In this document: piece by piece, positions 1-11,784 of the stretch | Position numbering within the stretch: position 1 is the first letter of the stretch | Layout of the letters: the number at the start of each line of letters is the position of its first letter | Notes under the pieces: model-generated | Told to the model about the DNA's origin: nothing | The model's database searches: none | Seen by the model: the letters and a program-made list of their open reading frames with translations, nothing else | Made by a program: the position numbers and the translations under genes | Assembly: GCA_051294375.1 (NCBI GenBank) | Contig: CM119269.1 | Location: 2,145,601-2,209,600 of the forward strand | DNA length: 64,000 bases | Direction of reading: 5' to 3' | Source of the DNA: Paraspadella gotoi | Taxonomy: Eukaryota; Chaetognatha

Positions 1-764
1 CTTTCTCTCTCGCATCTCTATTATCTCTAGTATTTCTCTGTGCTGTCTCAATTGGCCATAGAAGCTCGACCGACTAAAACGTTTCACAATAATTATTGAC
101 AAAAAATATTTATTTTACAAATGTTGCAATCACAAAAAAGACGATCAACTATTCAAATATCAATGCAGAATCGTACCGCGTTTTTATCACAAACGACCGG
201 AAGTTAAATCAAGGGGTTTTTAAGAAATAAAACAAATTTAAGCTCTTTGTCTCTAAAAACAAAAGAACAAAGATTGTGCACATGAGATAATAATTAGTAA
301 AAATACATACACCAAAGAATGAAATTAGTGAGTGTTTGAAACGTGTCGGATTAAAAAGGAAACTAACCCCACCCACTGCGTGGATTAAAGTCGGAACTCA
401 ACAGTCCCCGCTGGATTGTTTTTGGGAAGCCCACTAAAATTGTAACGAATAAGTACATACTGTTACATTAACAAGTAGATCAGAATATTCCCTCAGCAAT
501 AAGAGATTCATCATAGTTAACCAAATAGACATTGACTATCAATAGAAACGATGCGAAATAAAATTTATAGCAAATGCCGAGTCACGAAAAAAGTTCAGGC
601 GCCATTAACAACCACGTGCAGTCATGCACATTCATGCAATCGTCAAAATCAGTCACGGAATTAATTTCAAACACACCTGACGCCAATGACATTTTGCTTG
701 ACACACACTCACCCAGCGCCCGAGAGAATTAACCCCCGTCCTCCAAGCAAGGCCCCCCCCGACG
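1..764. other. 3' flank of the Ig receptor gene
   Basis: AT-rich non-coding sequence downstream of the minus-strand Ig gene stop. I see no reading frame with support. The sequence returns in reverse complement at about 21150-21930. Confidence 0.6.
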
Positions 765-3700
765 CTACAACCACACTGGATCTGTCCACGTGACGATTCC
801 GTCCTTTTCCTCCGACTCGAGTCTCTCGTTCGAATTGAGATCAGTCGTCGTCGCCGTCGTCGCTTCCTCGTCGAAGGGAAGTTTGGGAAAGAGGTCGCCG
901 TTGGCGTAGACGGGCGGCGTCGAAACGGCGCCGGGAATAAACTCCGTCGCCGGATGCGTCGATCGCGGCGTCAACGGCGCCACGGAGTCATCGGCGTCGA
1001 GAGTCGGCGAGGTGAAGCGCGTCTCCGGAACCGTTGGCCCTCGATTTTTGCTCACTCGCGAGTAGATAACGACCGGACCGGGCGTCCGAGGATGCAGCGG
1101 CGCTTCCGGCGAAACGTCGTCGCCGGTCAAAGATTCCAAGTCCATCGCCGGACGCGGAGGCGGCGTTTCGGAATCAGGTTCGAAGCCGAGGTTAACGTGA
1201 GGGACGCCGGCTGAGGCTGCGGCTGCGGCTTCGGAGGGTGCGAATCCGCCGCCAACGACATCCGGTGTCTGACTTGGTTTCGAGCGGTAGAATCCTTGAG
1301 GAAGAAAAGGAGAAATGAAGAAAAAATAAGACACATAGCGAAATAAACTTTATGTATTTGAAAAAAGATTTTGATCAGTTTTTATTTAGAGAGAGANNNN
1401 NNNNNNGAGAGAGAGATAGTTTATATTTTTGTTCTCCCATTTTTTTTCGACATTAAGAAAATTTAATTTAAAAAATTATCAAAATTTATATAATACAAAA
1501 ATTAAATTGATAACACTGTTTACTGATATCCAAATATTTCCATTGACTCACCCGACTCCATCTCCCTCTTGTCCCGATCCTCCTGCATCGCATATCCTCC
1601 GCCCGCGGGAATCGTGAAGTTGTGCTTCCTCGGCTTCTTGCGGCACAGCACGACGATGATGATGACGAGGAGTATGAGAGCGACGACGCTGGCGACGGCG
1701 ACGACGATCCATTCGTTGACGGACAAACCGGCCGTGACCACCGGCGGCGGCGGCGTCGCTCCCGTCGCGTTGAATCGGAACGCCCGTTTGGCGGCGCCGG
1801 CGTGGACGACGTATTCGAAGTCCCCTGGAGGGCGAGAAAAGTTGAGGCCGACGGTTCTGACGCCGGCGTCGGTCTTGACGACGTCGGTGGGGACGACGCC
1901 GTCGGGAAAGGAGAAGCCGACGTCGCGGACGTCGGCTTTGGGGTTGGAGAGGACGGAGCAAGTGACGCTGACGACGCCGGATTCGAGTCGCTCGTCGCAG
2001 GAGAATCGAGGGGCGAAGGTCACGTCGAGGGTTTTAGTCGACGTCTTCTCAGAGTTGGGGACGTGAGGGTTGGCGACGACGCATTCGAAGATGACGCCGT
2101 CGTCCTCGAAAGTCGGCGTCATTCGATGGAGTGAAATAAGTTTTCCGGTGCCGAAAGTCGCGTCGGTTTGAGTTCGAGGGGAATCCGATGGCGTTATGAC
2201 TACGCCGGCGCGTCGCCAGGTCACCGTCGCCGCGGCTTCCGGCTCCACTTGGCTCCCCTCGCAGGTCAGAGTAAAGGAAACGTTCTCTGCGCCCGGATCC
2301 GCACTCGTGCTCAGCGTCACCGCCGAGGGTCCCGTCGACACCTTCATCATTTTCTCTATTTTTATCGGCGTCGACAGCAAATGCTGCTCCGCAGCGCATT
2401 CAACGACCTTCTTCTCATCCATCAGCGTCGTCGTCAAGTTGTGCCGTAACGCTCCGACGTCGACGCCGCCGACTCGCAGCGTCAGATTCGCCGAGGGATT
2501 TCCGGCGTCTTCAACGCTGGCAAAGTCGCAGACGATCGAAGCGTCGGATCCGACGGGCAGATAGTCCGGAATGCCCGTCAATCGTGGACTCGGCGGATAG
2601 GAAGTTTCGACGGTCAAGTTTTGAGAGGAGGCGGTATTTCCAGTTGCCGAGTTCATCAATTCGCACCACAAGATGACTCGAGGTCTGATTAAAGAGGAGT
2701 TGGCCGATTGGGTCAGACCGAATCCCTCGTTGCCCAAATCGTGGAAAGTCGTCGCGAGTAGCGTCACGGCGCCACCGTCGGATCGACGCCACTGGAAATG
2801 CGAAGCGTTCGGGTTAAAGCCGCGCGCTTCGCAGGTGACCGTCACGACGGCGAACTCGGCACCCGAGGGCGGACCGGAAATGCTGACGGAGGGGGCGTCC
2901 CATCCGACCTGGATGGTCTTGTTGAATCCGTCAGGGGCGACGGGTTGGCCGTTGTCGGCGGAGCAGCCGAGTATCTTTCCCTTTAGACTCTGATCAACGG
3001 GGATCGAAGCTTTGACGGTCGTATCATTCTCTTGAATCTGCGGCGTTGTTATCCCGTCAAGCGTCAACGTCAAATTGGCGAGCGGATATCCTGGAGAATC
3101 CACGCGACACACGATGACGTAATCAGTTCCATTGACGGCCCAATCCGCGGCGTCGATGCGAGGCGCCGACGGCGGATGAAATACGTTGATGACGTGATTG
3201 GCGGAAACTTTACTTCCGCTGACGTTATTCGTGGCGACGCAGACGACGCGGATTGGATGACGAGCCGCGGTGGCCGAAACGACGACCGTAGATTTCACGG
3301 AGCCGTCGGCCTGTGGCGGATCGGAAACCGACGATAAGATGGCGTCGGTGTCGACGTCTCGCCAAATGACGCTACTAGATGGATTGGACGCCCGAGTTTC
3401 GCACGTCAACGTGACATTGTCACCGTCCGACGCCGTGTCATTTCCGGTAATGACCACAAAGTCGGGTCCAAATGCAACGCCGAGGGAAATCGTGGAAGTG
3501 GCATCGTTTTCGTAGTTGTTGGTGACGAAGCACGTGAGATTGGATCCATCGATCGAACGAGACGCGTTGATTGAGACAGCGAAAATATTTGACGACGACG
3601 ACAACGAAGCGTTGTACTCGGTTTTGTTTTCTCCAACGTCGACGCGGAAAACTTTGACGAACGACTGGGGATTCCCGAGCTTCTCCACGAGGCATTCGAA

Positions 3701-5110
3701 GTCGTATAGGCGACCTTCGATCAAAAGATCGCCGACGCCGACGCCGACGCCTCTCAGAGTCGCGTTGGAGGGTCCGAAGAATACGGTCAAGCTCTTCGTT
3801 GACGTCTGGACGACGTCGGTGACCGGATTCCGCGTTTCGCAAGCCACCTCCATCCCATTTTGCGATGCCTTCAAGTTATCGACGACGAAATCGCTGCGAG
3901 CGACGTCGCCACCGTTGGCGCCGGCGGAAACGCTCCTCGCCGCGACCTTCTCAAGCATTGTCACGCTACCGACTCTCCACGTGAAAAGTGGCGCCGGGTT
4001 GGCGTTCGACGCGAGACACGCAAAGGTGGCGTTGTCGCCTCGAACTATCGAATCGTTTCCGGAAATTATCGGCGCCGATGCCGGTCCGAACGCGACAGAG
4101 AGGGAGACGACGTCGGTAAAAACTTGGCCGGTGGCGTTGCTGGCTTCGTTTTCGGCGCGACACTCGACCTCCTGCCCATTTAAAGATTCCGTCAAATCCA
4201 AAGAGTATTCTATGGACGTCGACTGATTATCGGTCGAAAATTGCGGATCGCTTCTTTTGCTAAGGATAAGTTTTCCCGTGGGTTTCCCGAGACTAGAGAC
4301 TTGACAATTGATGGTCAGCCTGGTCCCAGCTCGAAGCCACGTCCCGTTGGAGTAGCTCGTGATGTTCGGAGTCGAAGGCAGAACGTGGACGACGAGGTTG
4401 GCCGAATCGGAAAGAGCGGTTTGATCGATGGGCGTGGCGACGTCGTACATGGCGAAGCACTGCAACTGGGCACCGTCGTTGCTCTCCCTCGGCGTTAGTG
4501 ACAGCGTTGATGTCACGTTGTTTCCATTGGTCGATTCGGAAGCGTTAGCGGTGATGTCGACTCCGGCGAGAGTCCAGCCGATTTTGGGAGTTGGAACGCC
4601 ATCTGTCGCCATGCAGTGGATGTCGGTGACTTGGTCGACGACGACGGCCGCGGGTTTGATTAGAGTCATTTTTGGAGATACCGGGAGTTTGAGTTCTATG
4701 ACGGCGTTCATTTGAACGAAATTCGTGAGAAATAAGTTACAAGCGTAACTTCGGAAATCAGCATCTCCGACTCCGGGAATTAAAAGTTGTAATGGCTCTT
4801 TAAACTCATAAGTACGGTTTGTCTTGATAATATTTACTTTTTTATTTGCAAACTCGTATGATAAAATTGTGTCTGAAAGACCAGTCGTACCGGAGTAGAT
4901 GTCCCAACGAAAAAATTCAATGCCTTTACCAGGATCCAACGTGTAGGAACACGAAAGGGTGGCGTTGGTGCCCTTAAACGCATAAACTGTGGGTGGATTC
5001 GCGCTGACGGACAGGGCATGGACGAGGGAGCAACGAAGACAGAGGGCGAAGAGGAATCGAAAGACGGACGACGACGTCAGGAGGTCGAACGGAAATCCGC
5101 GCCGTGACAT
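765..5110 (-). CDS. Multi-Ig-domain type I transmembrane receptor, two exons
   Basis: The model is complement(join(765..1294,1552..5110)), 1362 residues. The N-terminus is a signal peptide (about residues 1-33). About 11 Ig-like domains follow, each with a Cys pair and many N-glycosylation sequons, linked by recurring FGP/PPS segments. One transmembrane helix lies at about 1134-1156 (WIVVAVASVVALILL) and is followed by CRKK and a tail of about 206 residues. The large extracellular exon has no introns. The donor after ...MES G is GTGAGT, and the acceptor CCTCAAG joins G|GA in matching phase to ...GFYRSKPSQTP. Without splicing, the frame would end 10 residues into the intron (GESMEIFGYQ). The tail has VVIYSRV (Y1264, ITIM-like) and VYANG (Y1316, YxN). 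The overall shape resembles nephrin/CEACAM/hemicentin-type Ig adhesion receptors at the cell surface; ligand and orthology are unknown. The intron contains a (GA)n gap. Confidence 0.85.
1388..1416. repeat. (GA)n microsatellite with a 10-N gap
   Basis: GA dinucleotides on either side of N 1397-1406, inside the single intron of the Ig gene (1295-1551). The corresponding stretch in block C (about 20470-20506) reads through as (CT)n without a gap. Confidence 0.8.
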
Positions 5111-5750
5111 CGTCGAGAGATAACTTTTCTTTAGTTTTCACAGGATATGTTTTACACTAGTACGCAAATAAGTGTTTAGTTTTTTTCTCCAATGAAAATT
5201 AAAAGAACAAATGAAGGACTTGAGACTATCTTTCGCGGCAAAGTAACGGGGGAAGGAAATTTCGGGAATCCGAAATATTGTCGTAATCTGACTTCGAAAT
5301 TTGTTCCTTTGAAAAAAAAGTCGCTCGACGACTTTTTCCGTTTTCGTCAAAAGTTGATCGAGTTTTCGTCGTCTTAATTATCGTCGTCGCCTTTAATCTT
5401 TTCTCCTTCGTTGACGAAACGACGTCTTCGTCGTTGTCTTCGTCTTCGTCGTTGTCTTCGTCATCGTCCGATCGATCCCGACGAAATTTCCACGATGGTT
5501 CCAAAAAAGTTTTTTGGAAGAAGTTGAAAATTGTAACAAAATCTATAAGTGAATTTAATCTGTTTTTAATTTCTCTTTTTTTTCGTATAATTATAAAAAA
5601 AAGATTATTTACAGGATTCAATTAAATTTGTAAATTTTTCAATTCCGAGATGTAGGAAGGTAAATTGTTTCTTTGGCTATTTATAATTGGTGCTTATTAA
5701 GCTTGATAAGTGACCATGTCGAATCGCTTGTATCCTCCATTTGTTTTGTT
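5111..5750. other. 5' flank of the Ig gene
   Basis: Upstream of the minus-strand start. It contains a CGTCGT/CTTCGTCGT-rich stretch at about 5365-5475. No clear TATA box or other gene seen. It is repeated in C (about 16020-16669) and E (about 29335-29927). Confidence 0.5.
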
Positions 5751-5753
5751 ACG

Positions 5754-5837
<84 letters not shown>

Positions 5838-5850
5838 TAGAGAGCAGAGA

Positions 5851-5892
<42 letters not shown>

Positions 5893-5962
5893 AAAAAGAA
5901 GAGAGAAGAGAGAGAAGAGAGATAAGAGAAGTATTAAGAGAGAAAGAGAGAAAGAGAGAGAG
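5751..5962. repeat. (GA)n-rich microsatellite
   Basis: About 210 bp of interrupted GA/GAGAA tracts. Reading frames across it encode only Arg-Glu or Leu-Ser runs and are not genes. Corresponding tracts occur at about 15780-15980 and 29070-29290, with different lengths and interruptions. Confidence 0.9.
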
Positions 5963-6474
5963 TAGGCGAAAAGAAAAAGAGAATATCTAAAGCAAATAAA
6001 AAGAGATTGAGAGAGACTCAAAACAACAATAATCCATACGGTGAATCGATTATCTTTCGCGAACAGGAGGATCACGAGTGAACGAGAAAAAAAATTTTGT
6101 GAATCGATTCTTATGCTCGTTTTCAGTTGCGAAGGTAAAAAATCTCGTCGGTAGAAATTTCGTTGTTAATTTTTCGAAATTAAATCTTTTTTCTTTGTTA
6201 AGCGAGGTGAGGAATAATACATATGTTAATTTAAATGTTATTTCTTAAAGTTATAGTAGGTATTCTTGCTTTTGTAGAGGTTTCGTTTAAAAAGAGAAAT
6301 CGACTATAAACACGACAACGACGACAATGAACAACAACAACAACAAAGACGAAGAAAGATTCTTCGTTATAATATTGATGTGAAACGTTGTGCTTTTGTT
6401 TCTTGTCGAGTTTGACAGAATTCGCACCCGATTTTATTCAGTGTAACCGGTTTTTGTTCTCTTTTTCTTTCCTG
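5963..6474. other. Non-coding spacer
   Basis: AT-rich sequence with a short AAC/GAC-rich tract at about 6310-6350. I see no gene in it. It is present in all three large copies. Confidence 0.5.
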
Positions 6475-6477
6475 TTT

Positions 6478-6542
<65 letters not shown>

Positions 6543-6622
6543 ATTTATTTCTGTCTCTCTTTCTCTCTTTCTCTCTTTCTCTCTTTCTCTCTTTCTCTCT
6601 TTCTCTCTCTCTTTCTTTCTTT
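6475..6622. repeat. (TTTC)n and (TCTCTT)n microsatellite
   Basis: A pure TTTC tract (about 6478-6540) runs into TCTCTT-type units. Counterparts in C (about 15080-15270) and E (about 28385-28560) differ by many indels. Confidence 0.9.
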
Positions 6623-6889
6623 CTGTTGTTGCTTGACTTTTATATATATTTATATATATTATCATGATGCAAAATTACATATAAAGTAAAAAGAAGTAAA
6701 TTTTGCATTTTTAGAAGAATTATTTGATGAGACAACTGATGGGAGACTTGATTTTTTTGCCTTTTTCTTTTTCTTTTTTGATTTTTTTTTCTTTTTTTAT
6801 GATGGGTTTACGGGTGATGGGTTTAGGCTGAAGAGTAGAAGGATAATCGGGGACTGAGGATCATGAAAACGAGGAATGATTTAAACGCG

Positions 6890-6892
<3 letters not shown>

Positions 6893-6951
<59 letters not shown>
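6893..6951. repeat. (GA)n microsatellite
   Basis: Pure GA dinucleotide run. Counterparts at about 14740-14803 and 28065-28120 are in CT orientation. Confidence 0.9.
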
Positions 6952-6952
<1 letters not shown>

Positions 6953-7652
6953 CGAAAATACAATATTTTCGTAGTATTTAAAATGTACATTGATTTTGTT
7001 TTCGAAAAAAAAGGATTTTTTTTTTCGTTTGAGATCGAAATTTCTCGTCGTCGAGTGAATCAGTGGCGACGGGATATGCTGTCGTTGATTAAATTTATTC
7101 AAAATAAGTTTAATAATTGTTAATTGTGTTTATCATTTTTGAATTTGGATCCATTGTATTTTTTTTTATTGATCGATAAATTATTTAAAACCATTTAAAT
7201 TGAAAAGATGCTTTTTTTAGACTTAAAATTATGGATTTATCATTCTAAATTAAAAAAGAAATAAAAAAAACTAATAACAAAGATATTAAAGGAGAACGAA
7301 AAAACAAAAGGCAAACGCGATGAACGAAAGCAATGAACAAAGTCAGAGAGGTTCGAAACTAAATCTGATCAAAGGTTTGGTTAAGACAGAAGAAACCGAT
7401 TAATTTTGACCAAAATACCAAATTAAAAAGTCCAATTATGATTTTATTTCATTATTTACTTAATTTCGATGTTTATTGGGATTATGGAAATTTTCTGGTT
7501 AAAGTTAAATTTCCGGAAAACAAGCCTTCAAGCCTTTAAGATTTCGATAAAGTTAAAAGACTGTTCAAAAAATGTTTATAATCGCTCGATTACATTCAAA
7601 CGAAAGAACGAAGAAAGCTTTCGAAGTAACTGATTGTGTGAAATTCTCTCTC
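6952..7652. other. Non-coding spacer
   Basis: AT-rich, no supported reading frame. Conserved between the copies only because the whole block is repeated. Confidence 0.5.
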
Positions 7653-8031
7653 TCTCTCTCTCTCTCTCNNNNNNNNNNNNNNNNNNNNNNNNNNNNNNNN
7701 NNNNNNNNNNNNNNNNNNNNNNNNNNNNNNNNNNNNNNNNNNNNNNNNNNNNNNNNNNNNNNNNNNNNNNNNNNNNNNNNNNNNNNNNNNNNNNNNNNNN
7801 NNNNNNNNNNNNNNNNNNNNNNNNNNNNNNNNNNNNNNNNNNNNNNNNNNNNNNNNNNNNNNNNNNNNNNNNNNNNNNNNNNNNNNNNNNNNNNNNNNNN
7901 NNNNNNNNNNNNNNNNNNNNNNNNNNNNNNNNNNNNNNNNNNNNNNNNNNNNNNNNNNNNNNNNNNNNNNNNNNTTCGTCGTCGTCGTCGTCGTCGCCTT
8001 CGTCTTCGTCGTCGTCGTCGTCGTCGTGTTT
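7653..8031. repeat. (TC)n, 306-N assembly gap, (GTC)n
   Basis: A TC run enters N 7669-7974 and exits into a GTC-type trinucleotide tract. In C (about 13680-14035) and E (about 26820-27345) the equivalent interval is filled with (GAC)n, a GC-rich segment and (GA)n. So the gap content can be inferred from the copies. Confidence 0.85.
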
Positions 8032-9667
8032 TGGAAATGAATCAGTCAGCAACGTCGTCAAGATTCTTCTTTCACGGTTCAGTCTTTTCTTTTACTATTT
8101 TCTTTACTTTACTTTTCATCTTTTTAATATCTGTCAATCTGCATTAATGTCTTTTTTTTTTCCTTCTTGCTTTCTTTCCTTCTTTGTTTCTGTTGTTTTT
8201 CTTTCTTTCTTTCTCTCTTTCTTTTTTATTTCTTTCTTTCTCTTNNNNNNNNNNNNNNNNNNNNNNNNNATCTTTCTACCTTTTTTTCTCTCTTCTTTTT
8301 TCCTTTATTTCTTTCTATCATTTCCTGTTTTCATTGATTTTAATTTGCCTTTTACGAATACAAAATCACAGATGGATATTTATAGGACAAAAAAGGTTTT
8401 TATATTTTATGTAATAAACTGCCAAAGTTTAAAAAAATTAAAAAGGAAAAGGAATAAATAAGAGCTTATGCTTCGTTGTATTGTACGTAATATTTCAAAT
8501 TTACTTTGCGACTGCGACGCGGTTCACACTTTTGAGTTACGACATAAAATTTTCTAAGGCAGAGGAGGAAATATGACGAGTCGTCATTTACGGAGGTCTT
8601 GCCGCACTGCCGACAGATTTTTCCGCATTGCGACAAAGATGCGGACAGGTGTCGACACCTGTTCGCTATCGCAGATCAAGAGTCGATGTCGCAGATGTTT
8701 GATTATTTTTTCGAAATTCCGGCAGAGTTGATTTAATTTTCGAATAATCCCGCTGGAAAGATTAGTCCGTGATTGTTGTCGGCGTTGTTTGCGCAATAGT
8801 CTCGCCGCAACAGCATACATAACGAACTATGCTGGAAACCACAACAACGACGACAACACCAACTTCTCTGGCCGCCATTTTCTGTAATTAATATGAAAAG
8901 GTCAACAGCGACGCAACGTCAATTCTGCCGCCAACCCGACATAATATAATCATGCTGCCAGCTTCGATCCAGACAGAAAAATTTCAATATTGTTACATTT
9001 TTTATCTCGTATTGATAGGTTAAAAACGTGTTTTTTTAAATTAACGAGTCTTTTTCATTTCAAAATATATTTTTAGATTTGCTATTTTTTAAAGAATTTC
9101 TAAAAGTTAAGTTAAATCGATATCTCGAAGCTTAACATGTTCTTTTAACCAACGAAATTCGAATGTAGTTTATTTCAATACAAATATCTAATTTTAAAAT
9201 TATATATTCCATTAAAATTTGTGTATTGTGAAAGTGACGTTAAAAAAACTGAAAAATGAAGAACGTATTTTTTTAAGCGAAAAAAAACTCGCGGAAAACA
9301 ACGAAAAGGTTAAGTTCTCGTGAGGTGAGTCGACAAACTGGGGAACGACGACGATGTGGCGGCGAGTCGGACGACGACGACGACGACGACGACGACGTCT
9401 GAAATAATCGATAAAAAAGAAGCGAAAAAAATATTTGGGGTTGTTTTTCATTAAAATCTTGGGAATTTTTGAGCAGGCAAGATTTCACATAAGAAAAAAG
9501 TGAGATGGCGAAGTGAGTTTGGGGCGAAATATATTTTATCGACGTATACGAGGTAGTCGAAGCATTAACGATGCTCTCAAAAATGGCTGAGAAAACTGTC
9601 TCCCCTTGTGGACAATTTAAATCCATCGAAGGGTTTGAAGAAATTTTAAATGTGGAAGACTATATAT
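8032..9667. other. Non-coding flank with pyrimidine-rich and trinucleotide tracts
   Basis: Contains a T/C-rich tract with a 25-N gap (8245-8269) and a (GAC)n tract at about 9373-9400. It also contains a perfect short palindrome AGGTGTCGACACCT at 8648-8661. No coding support. This part is the most copied piece of the window (A, B, C, E). Confidence 0.5.
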
Positions 9668-10274
9668 TAGGGTGAGTGATGCAAAAGATTGAGCGAATGG
9701 AACAATATTTTTTTGCTGCCTTTGTATATGTAATTAAAATAATTAAGCTATTTTTCAAAAAAAAAATTTGCTAACAGTATCATTTTAATTGAATTTTCTT
9801 TATATGAATACCTTAATAAAATCATAAAATTTTTAAATCATTTTTTTTAATTTAGGATTCGCCAAAAAAAACTAAAAAACTTTTATAAATATGGTTACAT
9901 GATATTTTTAGGTTAAAGCTGCGAAAATACCAAAACGTTTCATCATATAATGTTTCTACTACAAAGTGTGAAAAAGCGGAGAATTGACCTTTTTTTTCAT
10001 TTTTGATGCCTGAAGATATAAAAATTTTAATAATATACTTTATATTTGTTATCTAACTTTTTTATGAAGAATCAGAATCTTTAATAAAATTTTTAAAAAA
10101 TTATTTGAAAATTTGATTTATAAGGATATTACTATAAATATATTGTAATTAATGATACTGTTCCAAAACAATATAAGCCAAATATTTTTTGTTCTCCTTA
10201 ATCATACTATCTCACGTCTAAATTTCTTGTTTGTTCACTCAAATAAAATTTGTTCCCAGTGCTCCACTCTACTA
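9668..10274. mobile_element. MITE-like element with TAGGGTGGAGTG-type ends
   Basis: The left end is TAGGGTGAGTGATG; the right end, read inward on the other strand, is TAGTAGAGTGGAGCACTGGG. The ends are imperfect inverted repeats flanked by TATA. There is no open frame inside. A 158-bp deletion derivative sits at 49647-49804, outside the duplicated blocks, which shows that this is a dispersed element. Confidence 0.6.
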
Positions 10275-10337
10275 TATATGAATACAACAAAGGATGAATA
10301 TGGAGAAAGTGTTTAAATACTTTCAAGGAAAAAAGTT

Positions 10338-11384
10338 AATTTCTTTCTATCATTTCCTTGTTTTCATTTTGATTTTTAATGCTTTTTACGAATACAAAAT
10401 CACAGATGGATATATAGGGACAAAAAAGGTATTTTTATATTTTATGTAATAAACCGCCAAAGTTTTAAAAAAATTAAAAAGGAATAAAGGAATAAATAAG
10501 AGCTATGCCTTCGGTTGTACGTAAATATTTCAAATTTACTTTGCGACTGCGACGCGTTTCACACTTTTGAGTTACGACATAAAATTTTCTAAGGCAGAGG
10601 AGGAAATATGACGAGCTCGGTCATTTACGAGTCTCTTGCCGCACTGCGACAGATTTTTCGCATTGCGACAAAGATGCGGACAGGTGTCGACACCTGTCGC
10701 TATCAGATCAAGAGTCGATGTCGCAGATGTTGATTATTTTTCGAATTCCGGCAGAGTTGATTAATTTTCGAATAATCCCGCTGGAAAAGTCCGTGTTGTT
10801 GTCGGCGTTGTTTGCGCAAATAGTCTCGCCGCAACAGCATACATAACGAACTATGGAAACGACAACAACGACGACAACACCAACTCTCTGGCCGCCAATT
10901 TTCTGTAATTAATATGAAAAGGTCAACAGCGACGCAACGCAATTCTGCCGCCAACCCGACATAATATAATCATGCTGCCAGCTTCGATCCAGACAGAAAA
11001 TTTCAATATTGTTACATTTTTTATCTCGTATTGATAGGTTAAAACGTGTTTTTTTTAATAACGAGTCTTTTTCATTTCAAAATATATTTTCTAGATTTGT
11101 CTATTTTTTAAAGAAATTTCTAAAAGTTAAGTTAAATCGATATCTCGACTTAACATGTTCTTTTAACCAACGAAATTCGAATGTAGTTTATTTCAATACA
11201 AATATCTATTTTAAAATTATATATTCCATTAAAATTTGTGTATTGTGAAAGTGACGTTAAAAAACTGAAAAATGAAGAACGTATTTTTTTTAAGCGAAAA
11301 AAACTCGCGGAAAACAACGAAAAGGTAAGTTCTCGTGAGGTGAGTCGACGAAACTGGGGAACGACGACGAGTGGCGGCGAGTCG

Positions 11385-11415
<31 letters not shown>

Positions 11416-11784
11416 TCTGAAATAATCGATAAAAAAGAAGCGAAAAAAAATATGGTTTGTCATAAATCTGAATTTGAGAGGCAAGATTCAACATAAGAAA
11501 AAAAGTGGATGGCGAAGTGAGTTTGGGGGAATATATTTTATCGACGTATACGAGGTAGTCGAAGCATAACGAGCTCTCAAAAAATGGCGAGAAAACTGTC
11601 TCCCCTTGTGGACAATTTTAAATCCATCGAGGTTTGAAGAAATTTTAAATGTGGAAGACTATATATTAGGGTGGAGTGATGAAAAGATTGAGCGATGGAA
11701 CAATATTTTTTTGCTGCCTTTGTATATGTAATTTAAAATATTTAAGCTATTTTTCAAAAAAATTTGCATAACAGTATCATTAAT
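10338..11784. repeat. Block B: direct partial copy of about 8312-9790
   Basis: The sequence restarts at a TTTCTTTCTATCATTTCC tract that also occurs at about 8310. It then follows block A with scattered single-base indels up to the AACAGTATCATTAATT point. It is joined directly to the inverted block C. No gene in it. Confidence 0.85.

Larger units (their letters stand above)
1..10337. repeat. Block A: reference copy of the repeated locus
   Basis: This block holds the intact Ig receptor gene (minus strand, 765-5110) and about 5 kb of its upstream flank. Most of it reappears in reverse complement at 11785-21930 (block C), and its right half again at 24531-29993 (block E). Parts recur directly at 10338-11784 (B) and 23001-23138 (D). 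Block A is the clean copy: its long reading frame is intact, while C and E are full of single-base indels. Internal N runs at 1397-1406, 7669-7974 and 8245-8269 sit in microsatellites. Confidence 0.85.

Noticed and set aside
1548-4715. Many 60-236 codon frames antisense or out of frame to the Ig gene
   Set aside because: GTC/GAC-rich coding DNA leaves other frames open; the sense frame alone has signal peptide, Ig Cys/Trp spacing and a membrane helix.
5710-6075. Open frames of Arg/Glu or Leu/Ser over (GA)n tracts, here and at 13850-14106, 15029-16036, 27226-27555 and 29065-29345
   Set aside because: Low-complexity translation of dinucleotide repeats; they differ between copies of the same block.
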